The notes under the pieces are model-generated. The model saw only the letters and a list, made by a program, of their open reading frames with translations, had not been told where the DNA came from and searched no databases. Made by a program: the position numbers and the translations under genes. A stretch of DNA of 64,000 nucleotides from Lumnitzera littorea (lineage: Eukaryota; Streptophyta; Magnoliopsida; Myrtales; Combretaceae), in assembly GCA_024138015.1 (NCBI GenBank), contig JAMXBB010000011.1, forward strand, positions 29,130,155-29,194,154, given 5' to 3'. Positions 1 to 10,713 of this stretch are shown one piece after another. Numbering within the stretch: position 1 is the first letter of the stretch; every line of letters begins with the position of its first letter.

Positions 1-1470
1 ATGATTTTTATGGAGTTTTCTTATATTTTCATGATCATAGTATAAACTTTTAGTGGATTTTAGCTCTTTTTAAGGTTTGGGTTTGTGGATTTCCATTGTA
101 TACATAGAGATTGTTGAGAAAATCTTGAGAAACTCCATTGTTGAGGTTGAGGAGCTCAGTTTTGTAATGTTTCTCATATTTTTTCCATGTTTAATGCAAT
201 GTTTATTTTCATGTTCATGTGTATTATGTGTTGAATGTTTATTCTCCATGAATGTGATAAATAGAGTTTATTATGCTTATGAGTAGTGTGTGAAAATGAT
301 GAAGTAGTTGTGGCTATTGATGTCTTTGTATTTTGATAGTACAAATTTAGAATTTTACTTAGTTTTATGGTGTAATTAGGTATAACTTGAGTGTTGAGTT
401 AATGTAGAGCTAGATAGCAATTCCCATACATTGAGCCTCTCCCCTTGTTATTCTAACAAGGTCTAGATATCGTAATAAGATTTGAAAACCCCAAATAGAA
501 CCTATGATTTCAAATTTAAATGGGTAATTCTTGAGAATTAAGACTTAAATCCTCGTACTCACCTATAGCTAAAATTGGTTAGAATAAGAAATCAATTCTA
601 ACATAGTTATTTGAGTAGTGACCAGACTTGAATAGCTAGCTAATAGTATAGATAAGATATTGATAACACAATGCTTTTACTATACGATGGTATTTATAAA
701 ACGAGAGTTAAATAAATTCTATAAGTGTGAATAAAATCTATGTTTAGACTATCATAAATACTTTAATAGTATGGCCATAGCGATCTTAGATGATTGTTTA
801 CTCGTTATTCATACATCTTTTATAAAAAAATCCACATCCCAATACTAAGAAGTTGCTAAAATTTACATTAAATTCCATTATAGTTTTTACCTCTATTTAG
901 ATAAATTGCATTTTCTTTTCCTTAAAATTTCTTAATCGGTTATGTAGATTAGAATAGAAATAGTAGAATTTAATATATAGTTATCTTTCTAAACTTCATT
1001 CTTTCCTTCACCACAGAATACGACCTTAGTGCTCACCATATGTTATAAATTGATTAGTACACTTACAATTAGCTTGCGATTTCCGCAAGTATTTTTCAAA
1101 AGATTGTAAGCGAGTTTAATTTATTGTATAGTGTTTCCACTATTTTTAAAAGAGGCAAATTTTATATTTATGCATAACATTGTGGAAGGCGATCGCAATA
1201 CCAGCTAATCACTTAGACATGTGGCAATTAGAGGTTTGTTCTATTGGCTATAGGTAGACAATGTGTTTTACGGTAGAGACTAAGCTTCATTGGGAACAGT
1301 ATGTTATAGTCGGCCAAACCACTAAATCTAAAACTCAGGGACCTGATGATTAAAAAGAAAAATAAATGAAAGAAATTAGAAGGAAAGGAAAATAAGTAAA
1401 AACTAGACATATTGAAATTTATAAAGTTCCATAGGGTACATTGTACCCCATACAATTTATAAGATATAAA
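1..1470. other. AT-rich stretch without recognisable gene
   Basis: Only short chance reading frames occur on either strand and none resembles a known protein family. No tRNA, long inverted repeat or clear transposon terminus was seen. Confidence 0.6.
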
Positions 1471-1479
1471 ATATATGGT

Positions 1480-1591
1480 GGTTCTAGGGTACTACAAGAC
1501 AAGGTATAGGTAACAAAATTTGGAAACCTGTACTTATAAGGTAGGGTACGGATACAGCCCTATACCCTACTTACCCTAGACTTGCTCATCC

Positions 1592-1592
<1 letters not shown>
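1480..1592. repeat. terminal fragment of a hAT-like non-autonomous element
   Basis: The reverse complement starts GGATGAGCAAG and then carries alternating GGGTA/TACCC tracts and the phrase AAGTACAGGTTTCCAAAT. The same arrangement (GATGAG terminus followed by AAGTATAGGTTTCCAAAT) is seen at the left end of the element at 18909-19629. I read this as one end of the same family; the opposite end was not found. The GGATGAGC start resembles termini of plant hAT elements, which is an inference. Confidence 0.4.

Positions 1593-1594
<2 letters not shown>

Positions 1595-1635
<41 letters not shown>
1595..1635. repeat. (CT)n microsatellite
   Basis: A perfect run of about twenty CT dinucleotides, directly downstream of the hAT-like terminal fragment. 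A 75-residue frame that crosses it is mostly Leu/Ser translation of the repeat and is not a gene. Confidence 0.95.
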
Positions 1636-1641
<6 letters not shown>

Positions 1642-2161
1642 TATTTTCTTTTTCCTAAAATAAGAGTAGGTGGGTGGCCACCCATCACCATAAGTGGGTT
1701 GAGCGATCCAATTATTTTACTCTTATCTAATCGTGCCACCCTGAGATTAAAAGATGGTCAGAATGGCTATTTTCTATACTTTCAAATCACCCCATACGTT
1801 TTAAGTTAGTGAAAAAAACTTAGTGTTTGATATAGTCTAATCTTGTAAAATTTGTTAAATGTTGAGAACTCGAGCAAGGAAAAAGAAGTTTAAGATTTAA
1901 ATAGAAAAAAACCTCACATGTTGAGGATTAAAAACATATTTTTAATTTTTTCTTACTTAGTTTAATCGAGTAGATCGGATTTCTTACAAAATTGGAGTTT
2001 TATACAAATATGGGTCTTTTTCTAAAAAATAATGTGGAAAAGGGCCCCATGAGAAAAATATTAAGATTATGGTATCGCATGCATCTTCACTTTTTCCTAA
2101 TTTTTACATTAAAAATGTATACATTATATGCACCCTCAGTGTAAAAATATGGTAAAGTGAA

Positions 2162-2228
2162 GGCGCATGTACTATATACGCTTTTAGTACTTTCCATTTG
2201 TACTAAAGGTGCATACAGTAGATGTGCC
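2162..2228. repeat. near-perfect 29-bp-arm hairpin inside the MULE left end
   Basis: Arms 2162-2190 and 2200-2228 are inverted copies (GGCGCATGTACTATATACGC against GGCACATCTACTGTATGCAC, then TTTAGTAC on both) with a 9-base loop. It lies just inside the left TIR of the MULE. A subterminal palindrome could be a structural or transposase-binding feature, but that is inference. Confidence 0.8.
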
Positions 2229-2941
2229 TTCAACACATTCCCTATTTACTAAGGTGCATCCAAATTAAAACATTTACTTCCACTCATACATTACAAGTCA
2301 AATGATAAGTCTACCATTGAAGTTGATTGCATAAAATAACAGTCGATAGGATACTTCAATAAAGCTGGTGGGCATAATAATAAAACTCAACGTACAAAAT
2401 GGTCATCTGTTTACCATGGGAGTCAATTACAATAAAAAATAATTGAAAATTGTAATGCTATGACAAGAAAAGAATGCCATAAATTGTGACCTTCGATAAA
2501 AGCTAAACTAGGATTTGAATAATAAGTATATATGCAAAAATTTTCATGTCTTAATGTTAATACAATGGTATAAAAAAATGGAAAAACATATGTATTATTA
2601 CCTATATCGTGTAAAGGTCCCGATAGCATGAGATATAAGTGAATGCCTTCAGCTATCTTATGATAGTGTAAGCTAAGGCGATGGATCATCAATATCCCGA
2701 GGAGGGACTAGGTCAATTGGAGTAGACGGCTGCAGCTAAGTGATACCCTCATCTATGGAGAACTGCATGTAGGTAAAGCACCGCTTTTAAGGTGCCAATG
2801 GAGTCATGAGAACTAGTAGACACTAGAACTTGAGAGTCATGTAAGAGCAAGATTTCACCTTAGAGCTAGATTCGGCTTCCGAAGTGGAGGTAACTCCTAA
2901 TTTGGGGTATGTACCATATCCTGCATTGATCTGGCCGAGGT

Positions 2942-4408
2942 TTATGGAATGTTGCCCATGTGGTGGCACATCATCATTGAGGTCTCCTTGACTACGTTCG
3001 GATCGAGCCTTACCTCCTTGAACTTAAGCTTTGCCCCTAGGTGTTGTATGAGGAGCCGGCTCTGCCCCATCATTGCATTCAATAATCTCGATAACTCATT
3101 ATGTGACTTCTTCCATTTACCATATACTATTTCAATTGCCTTCCTCTTGGCCTCAAAAACACTCTTATTACTTATAGTGTATTTATACATATTTTGCACA
3201 TTAGTTGCAAAATTCGGTATCTTTACATTGGGATTATTTCATACAATATTGATGAATAGCTTTGCCATGATGTTGTTATTAATTTGAGGGAGGTCCTAGT
3301 TTATCATAGGGTTTACATAAGCATGCGGCCCCTCTAGAATTATGATTTTGAAAAAATCATCTACCTTTTTCAAATAAGCCTATGGCCTCCACTTACAACC
3401 CTCTTCCTTCTTCTTACAATAGACTATATATATAGTTGGTTTCAATATCTCGACATGGAAATCATTGTGGATTCCTATGTGGAACAACTTTACTACGTCC
3501 ATGAGATCTTTCTTGGTGTTGAAATGCATGTTGACACTTAAGTCATCGACCATGCTGATGTTGCTACACATTTCGTTACCATCTCTCTTGAATGTTACGT
3601 ATCCACTGCCATCATATTTGTGGAAGGTCCTGAAACTGATTGTTGGACATTGCTACATGAATAGGATGATGAGGCCTACTTAGGCTATCTTTACGAGATA
3701 GTCGGATCGACGCATTAATACCAACAACATCTAGTCTCACCTAGGGTTCTCTTAAATCTTTGCAACTTGTACCATTGTCATCTTAGAGTCTAACACAATC
3801 CCTATCATTACCCCAGCTACCTCCTCCTACCCTTCCTTGTTGACATTTATGTTCTTATGCATTTTCTCCTCATACAGATCATAAGACTCTTCATGTTTGA
3901 TAATATGACCTAATGCTTCATTAAGTTGCTTTTCTATGATATCAACATACCCTCACTTGATGAAATCTATGTACGATTCATTTAATGTGTTCACATATGC
4001 CTGCTCCATATCGATCATCGTAGACTACACGAGTGTCGGAAGGGTCAGATTGTCTTATTCATATATTTCATGCTTAGCCCAAGCACTTGATTCCCTATTG
4101 TGCTTTATGTATACTTTATGAATACTCTGTTTTCTAAAAGACTTGGCTATCTTGATAAAATTCTTAATATCTTTATTATTTTTAATGGCCTTCAACTTAT
4201 AAGCAACTCTAGCATCATAGAAAAGGGGATGTTTGTGCATAATTTCAACACTACTCGGGTCAGCTTCAGCACATCCACAAATTCTTTGAAAGAAATGAGA
4301 GAAGTTCGAATCTTTCCTAATTTTCAGCTTCTTAACGGGTTTCCTGTCATACTCCGACTTCGAGTTATTTATCACAATGTTTCTATCTATATACATAATA
4401 ACTTTCAT
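2942..4408 (-). pseudogene. MuDR/MULE transposase remnant
   Basis: Transposase of a Mutator-like element, which would cut and paste the surrounding DNA. Reading the minus strand from 4408 downward, an acidic/basic N-terminal stretch is followed at 3571-3380 by a MuDR DNA-binding-like segment (MHFNTKKDLMDVVKLF, then VYCKKKEEGCKWRP). A segment around 3340-3290 then fits the family's H-C region (GPHAYVNP) and runs into 3280-3050, which has FEAKRKAIEIVYGKW, the hallmark 'AK.KA.E..YG.W' before the MULE catalytic core. In-frame TAG and TGA stops occur between these blocks, where family members have Gln and Arg codons. The DDE core downstream could not be followed. The gene is clearly non-functional; family assignment is confident, start and end are not. 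Confidence 0.75.
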
Positions 4409-5131
4409 TTAATCTATCATTTTCACCCTAGTAATGCTATCATAAACCAAAGATTTAGATGACATAAAATACTTCAACTATATATTGAGCAACAACTTAA
4501 TAAAATGCATAATGTCATCTCGTTAAACTACATAATGTATTACTTAACTTTAACTCATTAATTCTACCCATTACATTGCAAGCGCCTAAAAAATATATAA
4601 CAATTTCAATGTACACATCAAAATTTTCCATACCCAAATTCATATGATTTATCTATTGACCCAAAAAAATGCTTTAATATAGGCAAAATATAAGAAATTT
4701 TCATGAAATATCAATAAATTTGATAACCTACATTACATCATCTATGACTATTTAGTATATGCAATACATTTATATATTTTTTTTTAAGAAAAAACTATGT
4801 ACATTATGGATTGTTACTAAAAAAAAATTATAAATATAAAGTATGGATTATTATTTATTTTAGACGTACACCAATATAAAAAAAATGGATTGGTACTCCA
4901 ATGTTGTGTTTTCTCATACTTCTTTTGCATTTTAGAAGTTTTGGATTTTTAGTGAGATAAAAATGAGGTTAGATTATGTAGATGGTATTTAGAAAGCGTG
5001 AACAATAGTTATACCATGCACCTTTAGTATAAAAATTAGGAATTTATCTTTACTATACTATAATCCTAATATTTTTCTTAGTCTTTTTCCATGTTATTTT
5101 TTCTAAAAAGGATCTGTATTCGCAAAATCAA

Positions 5132-6412
5132 CCGTGTCTGCATTCCAAGGGACAAATGTAGGATCAATGACCGCCTGTGTCAATGGTTGCGGAACCGACG
5201 TGCAAGTAACGTAGCAAGTCTGATGGTCAAGTCAAATAAAAAGGAGTCATTTGCGGGAACTAACGTAAGAAAGTGAAGGATTGGTGATCATTTTCTTGAA
5301 ATGATGAGTGACTGACACGAGTACTTGCCGGTATTCACAGAAAATTTCTGAATCCTTGTTTCGCTTTAGGGTGTAGTGGAACCGATTCATAATTCTCTTT
5401 TAAACCAAACTATTTTATTCTGCGTAAGAAGTGGTTCTAATTGCATTTATTATCTCTTTTCTACATATTATATTATATTATTTATTCTCCCTTTTTCTGC
5501 AAAATAGGTATAAATTTTAGATTTTCTTTAAATGTTATAATAGTTTAGATTTAATGAAAGTAAAATAAGTAGATATATATAAAATCAATGTTATAAAAAG
5601 TGGAATAAGAGTTGCTCACAAGAGTTTCAACTTTTTTTTTTCCCTTGTTTTAGCAATATTTATAATAGATCACATGTATATGGATAGTTGGCTTAGGTTG
5701 CCTGTTGAGTGTTTCATTTATTTATTTATTTATCAATCTATTTTGTTTTATGTTTTCAAGCATTTTCAAAAGAAAGCTCACTGCAAGTTAAATGGTTCCT
5801 TTTTAGCCTTTTTCACAGGAGTCCTCCTGGACCTATTGTCCTCCTTCATCTATGATTTTGATTCACTAATTCTTCGATTTAATTCGGATTTTGAACTGAG
5901 GTATAAAGCTTACATATGTAAATATGTCACTTAAACGAGTTAACAAAAAAAGGGAAAATAAAAAAACAGTCAAATTTGGTCCTGTACTTCGCCATTAGGA
6001 TTACAGATACTGCTTTAGGTAAGTTATCTTATAAAAATTTATTTTGTTTAAGATCCAAAACTTATATTTATCATATTAAATTCTAATTTTATATGAACCA
6101 TAACTTTTATTCTGATCTACTTTATAAATGAATTAAAAGAAAATTAAATTTTTTAGTCAATCGAGTTTTATCTAGTTCTATTTATGCCAATCCTTTTGAT
6201 ATTAATTTAAATTATTGTATTTTATTTTATAATTCGAAAGCTATAATCCCATATGAAAACTTTATTTATAAAATGTAAAATTATATAATCAATTAGTCAT
6301 GCTGTTATATGATATCATTACTCGAACGACATCACGAATTTTGCTATCAAATGATCAATGGAATCTTGTCTTGCAGGGTTTCAAAATTATATATTTTTAA
6401 AACTATGGCGAC

Positions 6413-6443
<31 letters not shown>

Positions 6444-6900
6444 CTAACTTAATAATTGTCTTCGATATAAACCATCAACGTAAAACCTGCCGAAAGCAAT
6501 AGTCCCCCAAGTAACCAAACAAGCTATTACTCTTTCTCTTCGAGAAGCGAGGATACTTACAGTCAATATTGCACGCATCTCTCTAGCCACGATATTTCGA
6601 AGCTGCCTATTATCGCCATAATAATGTCCTCAAAATTTCTTTATTTTTTTTTAATTTTTTAAATTTTTTCTTCAAACAACTAATTGTTTAAATTTTCACT
6701 TAAATATGCATATATTCTTAAATTTATAATTAGTAGAGAACACATATATGCTATAAGTATAAAATAACTAGATATAAAATTAATAATATTAAAGTGGCTA
6801 ATTTATTTTTCCTTTTTGTTTTTCGGACTATCTTACTACTTTTTGTATTTTTAATTGAAAAACGAATCAATGCAATTCATCATTATTCATTTAGTGTCTT
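5132..6900. other. non-coding AT-rich stretch
   Basis: No recognisable protein. An 86-residue frame at 5674-5934 (+) is hydrophobic by AT composition and has no family signature. An (AT)n run lies at about 6413-6444. Sequence at 5140-5400 is less AT-rich and may be unique DNA. Confidence 0.55.
6413..6444. repeat. (AT)n microsatellite
   Basis: Nearly uninterrupted AT dinucleotide run, broken by one extra A. Confidence 0.9.
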
Positions 6901-6920
6901 TATATATGAACACACACTTT

Positions 6921-7205
6921 AACATTTGTTCTATAAAATTTTGAATTTGAATTCAACTTCCACATTCGACTATAAAACGATTTATCCATATCCACAATTA
7001 ACTTTCCATAGATATTAAAATTATATACATCTATGTTTTTATTACAAAAATTATATATTATAAATATGTAAAGGTGCATTTTTGCATTTGTTCTAAAAAA
7101 CTCTAAATTTAAATTCAACTTTCATATTTAATTATAAAATAATTTATCTATATCTACAGTTAACTTCTTATAGATATTAAAGTTATCCACACTTATATTA
7201 TTAAC
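6921..7205. repeat. direct tandem duplication, 162-bp period
   Basis: CATTTGTTCTA at 6923 recurs at 7085, and TAGATATTAA at 7009 recurs at 7171, both exactly 162 bp apart. Aligned bases between these anchors agree at most positions without indels. The differences are largely G/C to A/T changes in the second unit. This is an ancient duplication of a non-coding AT-rich unit. A 72-residue minus frame across it shows the duplication as a repeated peptide and is not a gene. Confidence 0.85.
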
Positions 7206-10084
7206 TAAGAGAGATTTACGGAAAAAACTAATAGAATGAGATGGGAAGTAAAATTGAGAAAAAAAATCAATTTTATTCATATATATAATATTTTACGAGT
7301 TATTTAAATGCTGATATTTTTGTTGTATAATTTTATTAGAAGACTAAATAATAATTTTAAAATAGATGAGAATTTTAATAATATAAATATTTAAACTTTT
7401 CATCCACAACACAGTGAGGCCATAGCGTAAGGGGTGTCAAAAGATTCAAAATAAATTGATTATGATATTCCGATGTTATTTGTCTGTATATGAGAATTAG
7501 ATGTGGTAAAGTACAGTCTGTAGGTTTGGAAGCGCGTAAACCAAGTTCAAACATTAGGAGATTATTGTTTTCTAGTACCAGGTTACGTGAATGTTCGTCG
7601 ACAATAGGGACAAATTATCATGAGATGGACTTGGTAACCCGAGCCAATACAACTGTCGAAGCAAGATGACAAGAGGGCTACTACCGGGCCTTGTCATAGG
7701 CGGTTTGGCCCATGTCCTTTTCGACTCATTTCTATTTTGCTACCCTCGGCAACTTGAACGAGTTCCAAATGTATGTAAACCAAACATATTATCAAATCAA
7801 TTATTATTTTAAAATCAATTTATTGTCCAACTGATTCTAAGTCTAAAGTAACTGATATATGTGTAAAATTCACTAAGATAGTTAATTATTTTGTTTTTGT
7901 TAAACGTGTTATTATGTTTTTAATACGAGGAATGAACTTTGAAAGCGACGTATTCGATAAAGATTAAGATAAATATTTATCAATATTTAATTAAATACTT
8001 AACATAAGATAACTGGTTTATTGTTGAACTAGATGAACCTATGTGCAGTGCATAGATATGATTAAATGAGACACATGAATCGATTATTTGAATGGTAAAT
8101 CATTTATCTTCTTATAGTAAAATTTGAGACTATATCTTATTTCATATAATTTAAGGAAAAAAAGAATTTTGGTCTTGAAAATTATCATCATTCTCCTCAT
8201 AGTTAATGCACAGTGACTACATTATTTACAACTTATAATAAAGTTATATGCATCAGTATCAGATAACGGCAATCCATGTATGAGATAGATGAAGATCTCA
8301 AGTTTATGCATAGAGAATTGCTGGTGTTGGGCATATGGCATCAGCTAGGGAGGATAAGTCCAATGTGCCTGTTAATCTTATAAATACCACTATCCGTGGC
8401 TCATCCATTCCGTGATCCAGTAAAAATGATCTAACCCAAGTCGTGATGCGTGTTTCTCTAATTATTTTTATCCTCTCTAGACATTATTTCAACAAATTAA
8501 AGGTCCCACAAACAATAAATTACTTATTCATTGTTCTAGATATATTCTAATCGGTTTTTGACTTACTATTATGAAATAATCAGACAAAAAGGAAAACAAA
8601 TAAATGTTAAATATTTTCATTTACTGATAAATGCGTCAATTGTAGAAAATATACTTGTATTTTCATTTTTTTTTTCTTTTCACTTTACATACCTGTATTT
8701 TGGTTATTAGATTTCATATATCTATATTCTCCTCTGCTTATAAAACATTAGTTGGAGGTTACGATGCTTTTAAAACACTTGTTTAGATAGTTATAGAAAC
8801 TTAGACATTCAAATATAGTTATTATTCTGAAAATGGATATAAATGCTTGAAAAACTGTATTGATTGTATTAAGGAAACCAGATAACTGTTGGTGTGGAAG
8901 CATTTCTTAACAATGCTTTTGCTACGTTGAGTATCATTTAACGAGTAAAGTTGCACGATGCAAGATTTAGAAAGAACGAACTTTTTCTTTCAATCCACAA
9001 TGTAATCACAGAAGATTAGAAATAAGAGAAAAATTCTATCGTTATTGTACTTGGCACCGAGTACATGCATGTGCTATAAACAAAGGGGGAAAGCCGGACT
9101 AAATTACTTTCAACGGCAACTTGTCTCGAGCTTTTATTCTTGATTTCAAGATGTTTACTGATGTCCTTCGCTTTGCCTCATTGTTCAACTACTTATAAGC
9201 ACATTGGTTAAAGCTTCTAATATATCAACTGTCATTATTTTCGTAAAATCCTATGAAGTATGAACTCTAATTGTTCGGCTCTTGCGAATCTTCCATGATG
9301 GGTTATTATGCTTCGAAAATCTCGCTTTTCTTAGTCTCCTTACTTCATCTTTAATGGTGAATTATTTCAAGAGTTCTTAGGACGTTATGTTAGTATTTTT
9401 AGGGATTATCTGTTAAGAAATTTTCACTTTTATCTTAAAATCACTCAGTATGGTTCCTAAATAATTTTTCAGATATTTTGAGAGTACCATTTTTTATCTC
9501 TTTTTTCAATTTAATTTCTTGGTGTTACAAGTCTCTTTACAAATGAAAAAAAAAAAAAAAAATCTCTAAGGTCTGTTTCTCACTAGGAACTTCCCAATCT
9601 TTGAGTACCCTACATTATTGGTGTGACTTGCTTTTATGGAATTGATTAAAAAGTTATTCCATAGGGGTGCTATTAGACTGTCTTGGGTTTCTCTTTTTAG
9701 TCCATAATTTAACTAGGGTTATTCTTTCATCATTTCTTATCTTGAATTGCATATATGCAGACAGGCCTTCGACATGCCTCCTCCGAGTTCATCCTAGCTA
9801 CAGAATCCCTCGATCGACTTGGATAAACCGTCTCACCATGATCATGACTATTGCTTGACGCATCATTGATCTCACTATGTGCATTGTAGCGTTGCCAAAT
9901 CTTATCGTAGCGGTTTGAAAAGGTCACAATTACTACTTACAAGTGGCATGTAGCCGTAGCTATTGGTAGGAGGTGAAGTCGCAATATTGTTAGCTAGCCA
10001 TCAGGAAAAGGTGACAGAAATCAAGGACTTTTAAAAAAACACGAGGAAATGATTCTCATATTCCATATTCATGACTTCAGCCTC
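7206..10084. other. non-coding stretch, one weak SINE-like segment
   Basis: No protein family was recognised on either strand. At 7500-7565 there is a possible tRNA-derived segment: TGGTAAAGTACAG resembles a pol III box A, and AAGTTCAAACATT about 30 bases later resembles a box B. A poly(A) run lies at 9544-9560. The remainder shows no repeat structure that I could detect. Confidence 0.45.
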
Positions 10085-10713
10085 AAAATGTTAAAAGAGA
10101 ATTGGAATTCCACTCTCTCCATATTTGTTATTATAGCATTCATTTTGTTTTATATTATCGAATTATAATTTCATAAAAATTCATATTATTTGAAATTATT
10201 ACTTACGAAATTTTATATTTTTTTTATCAAAAAATGTCGTCATCCCCAATTGAATGACTACTTGTACTATTACCACCACCATCGATCATCACCACTATTG
10301 TTGTTACCACCAACCACCATTAGCACCACTAACAATGCCTTCTCACCATCGACCACAACTATCACCGACACCGACACCGACACCAACACCATCGTTTCCC
10401 CACCACCACCAACCTAAAGTTGCTACTATCGACTATTACCGTTGTCACCATTGCTACCACCATTGAGACCTCCACCACCACTATCGTCTTTGCTATTATT
10501 ATCATCGTTGTCATTATCGACTACCATCTCTACTGCCACCTATTATTATAGAATTGGTTAAGAAAGAAGATTGAATAAGGATAATTTAATTATTAATGTT
10601 TTATTACAATTTGTTTATAAATTTAATTAAATAAAATAATAAATATTACACTTTTATTATATTCTTTAGGAATTTCAATTTCATTCCTCTTTCATTACAT
10701 TCCCTAATAATTC
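10085..10713 (+). mobile_element. MITE-like element, copy 1, with CCA-rich core
   Basis: The segment right of the core (10546-10713) matches the reverse complement of 56118-56300 over about 160 bp. Shared pieces include TAGAATT..TT...AAAGAA, AATGTTTTATTAC / AAGTTTTATTAC, and the A/T block ending in GGAATTTCAATTTC against TTAAAATTCCAATC. Both copies have a CCA/GGT-rich imperfect triplet core between AT-rich arms. The arms also resemble each other inversely (left AATGTTAAAAGAG..TTGGAATTCC; right end reversed AATGTAATGAAAGAG..TTGAAATTCC), suggesting terminal inverted repeats. It encodes no protein. The superfamily is unknown and the outer boundaries are approximate. Confidence 0.6.
10254..10535. 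repeat. imperfect CCA/CAC/ATC triplet-rich tract
   Basis: Low-complexity core of MITE copy 1, containing ACCGAC repeats near 10363-10385. Its translation yields Thr/His/Pro/Ser-rich frames that are compositional artefacts. Confidence 0.85.

Larger units (their letters stand above)
1991..5131 (-). mobile_element. Mutator-like element (MULE) with long terminal inverted repeats
   Basis: The left segment 1991-2130 pairs in inverted orientation with 5010-5131. Matching pieces, read inward from each end, are TTTTCTAAAAAATAA with TTTTTAGAAAAAATAA, GAAAAATATTAAGATTATGG with GAAAAATATTAGGATTATAG, and CCTAATTTTTACATTAAA with CCTAATTTTTATACTAAA. Arms of more than 100 bp around a MuDR-like transposase are typical of TIR-MULEs. 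The transposase remnant lies between them on the minus strand. The outermost bases are eroded and I could not find a convincing 9-bp target duplication, so both ends are uncertain by about 10 bp. The element is clearly dead: its transposase has several stops and frame changes. Confidence 0.75.

Noticed and set aside
2949..3287. 112-residue plus-strand frame
   Set aside because: Antisense to the MULE transposase remnant.
5674..5934. 86-residue hydrophobic frame that could be a membrane protein
   Set aside because: AT-driven composition, no family motif, no plausible promoter or splice context.
10190..10466. Thr/His/Pro-rich frames suggesting a structural protein
   Set aside because: Direct translation of imperfect CCA/CAC/ATC triplets in a MITE core.
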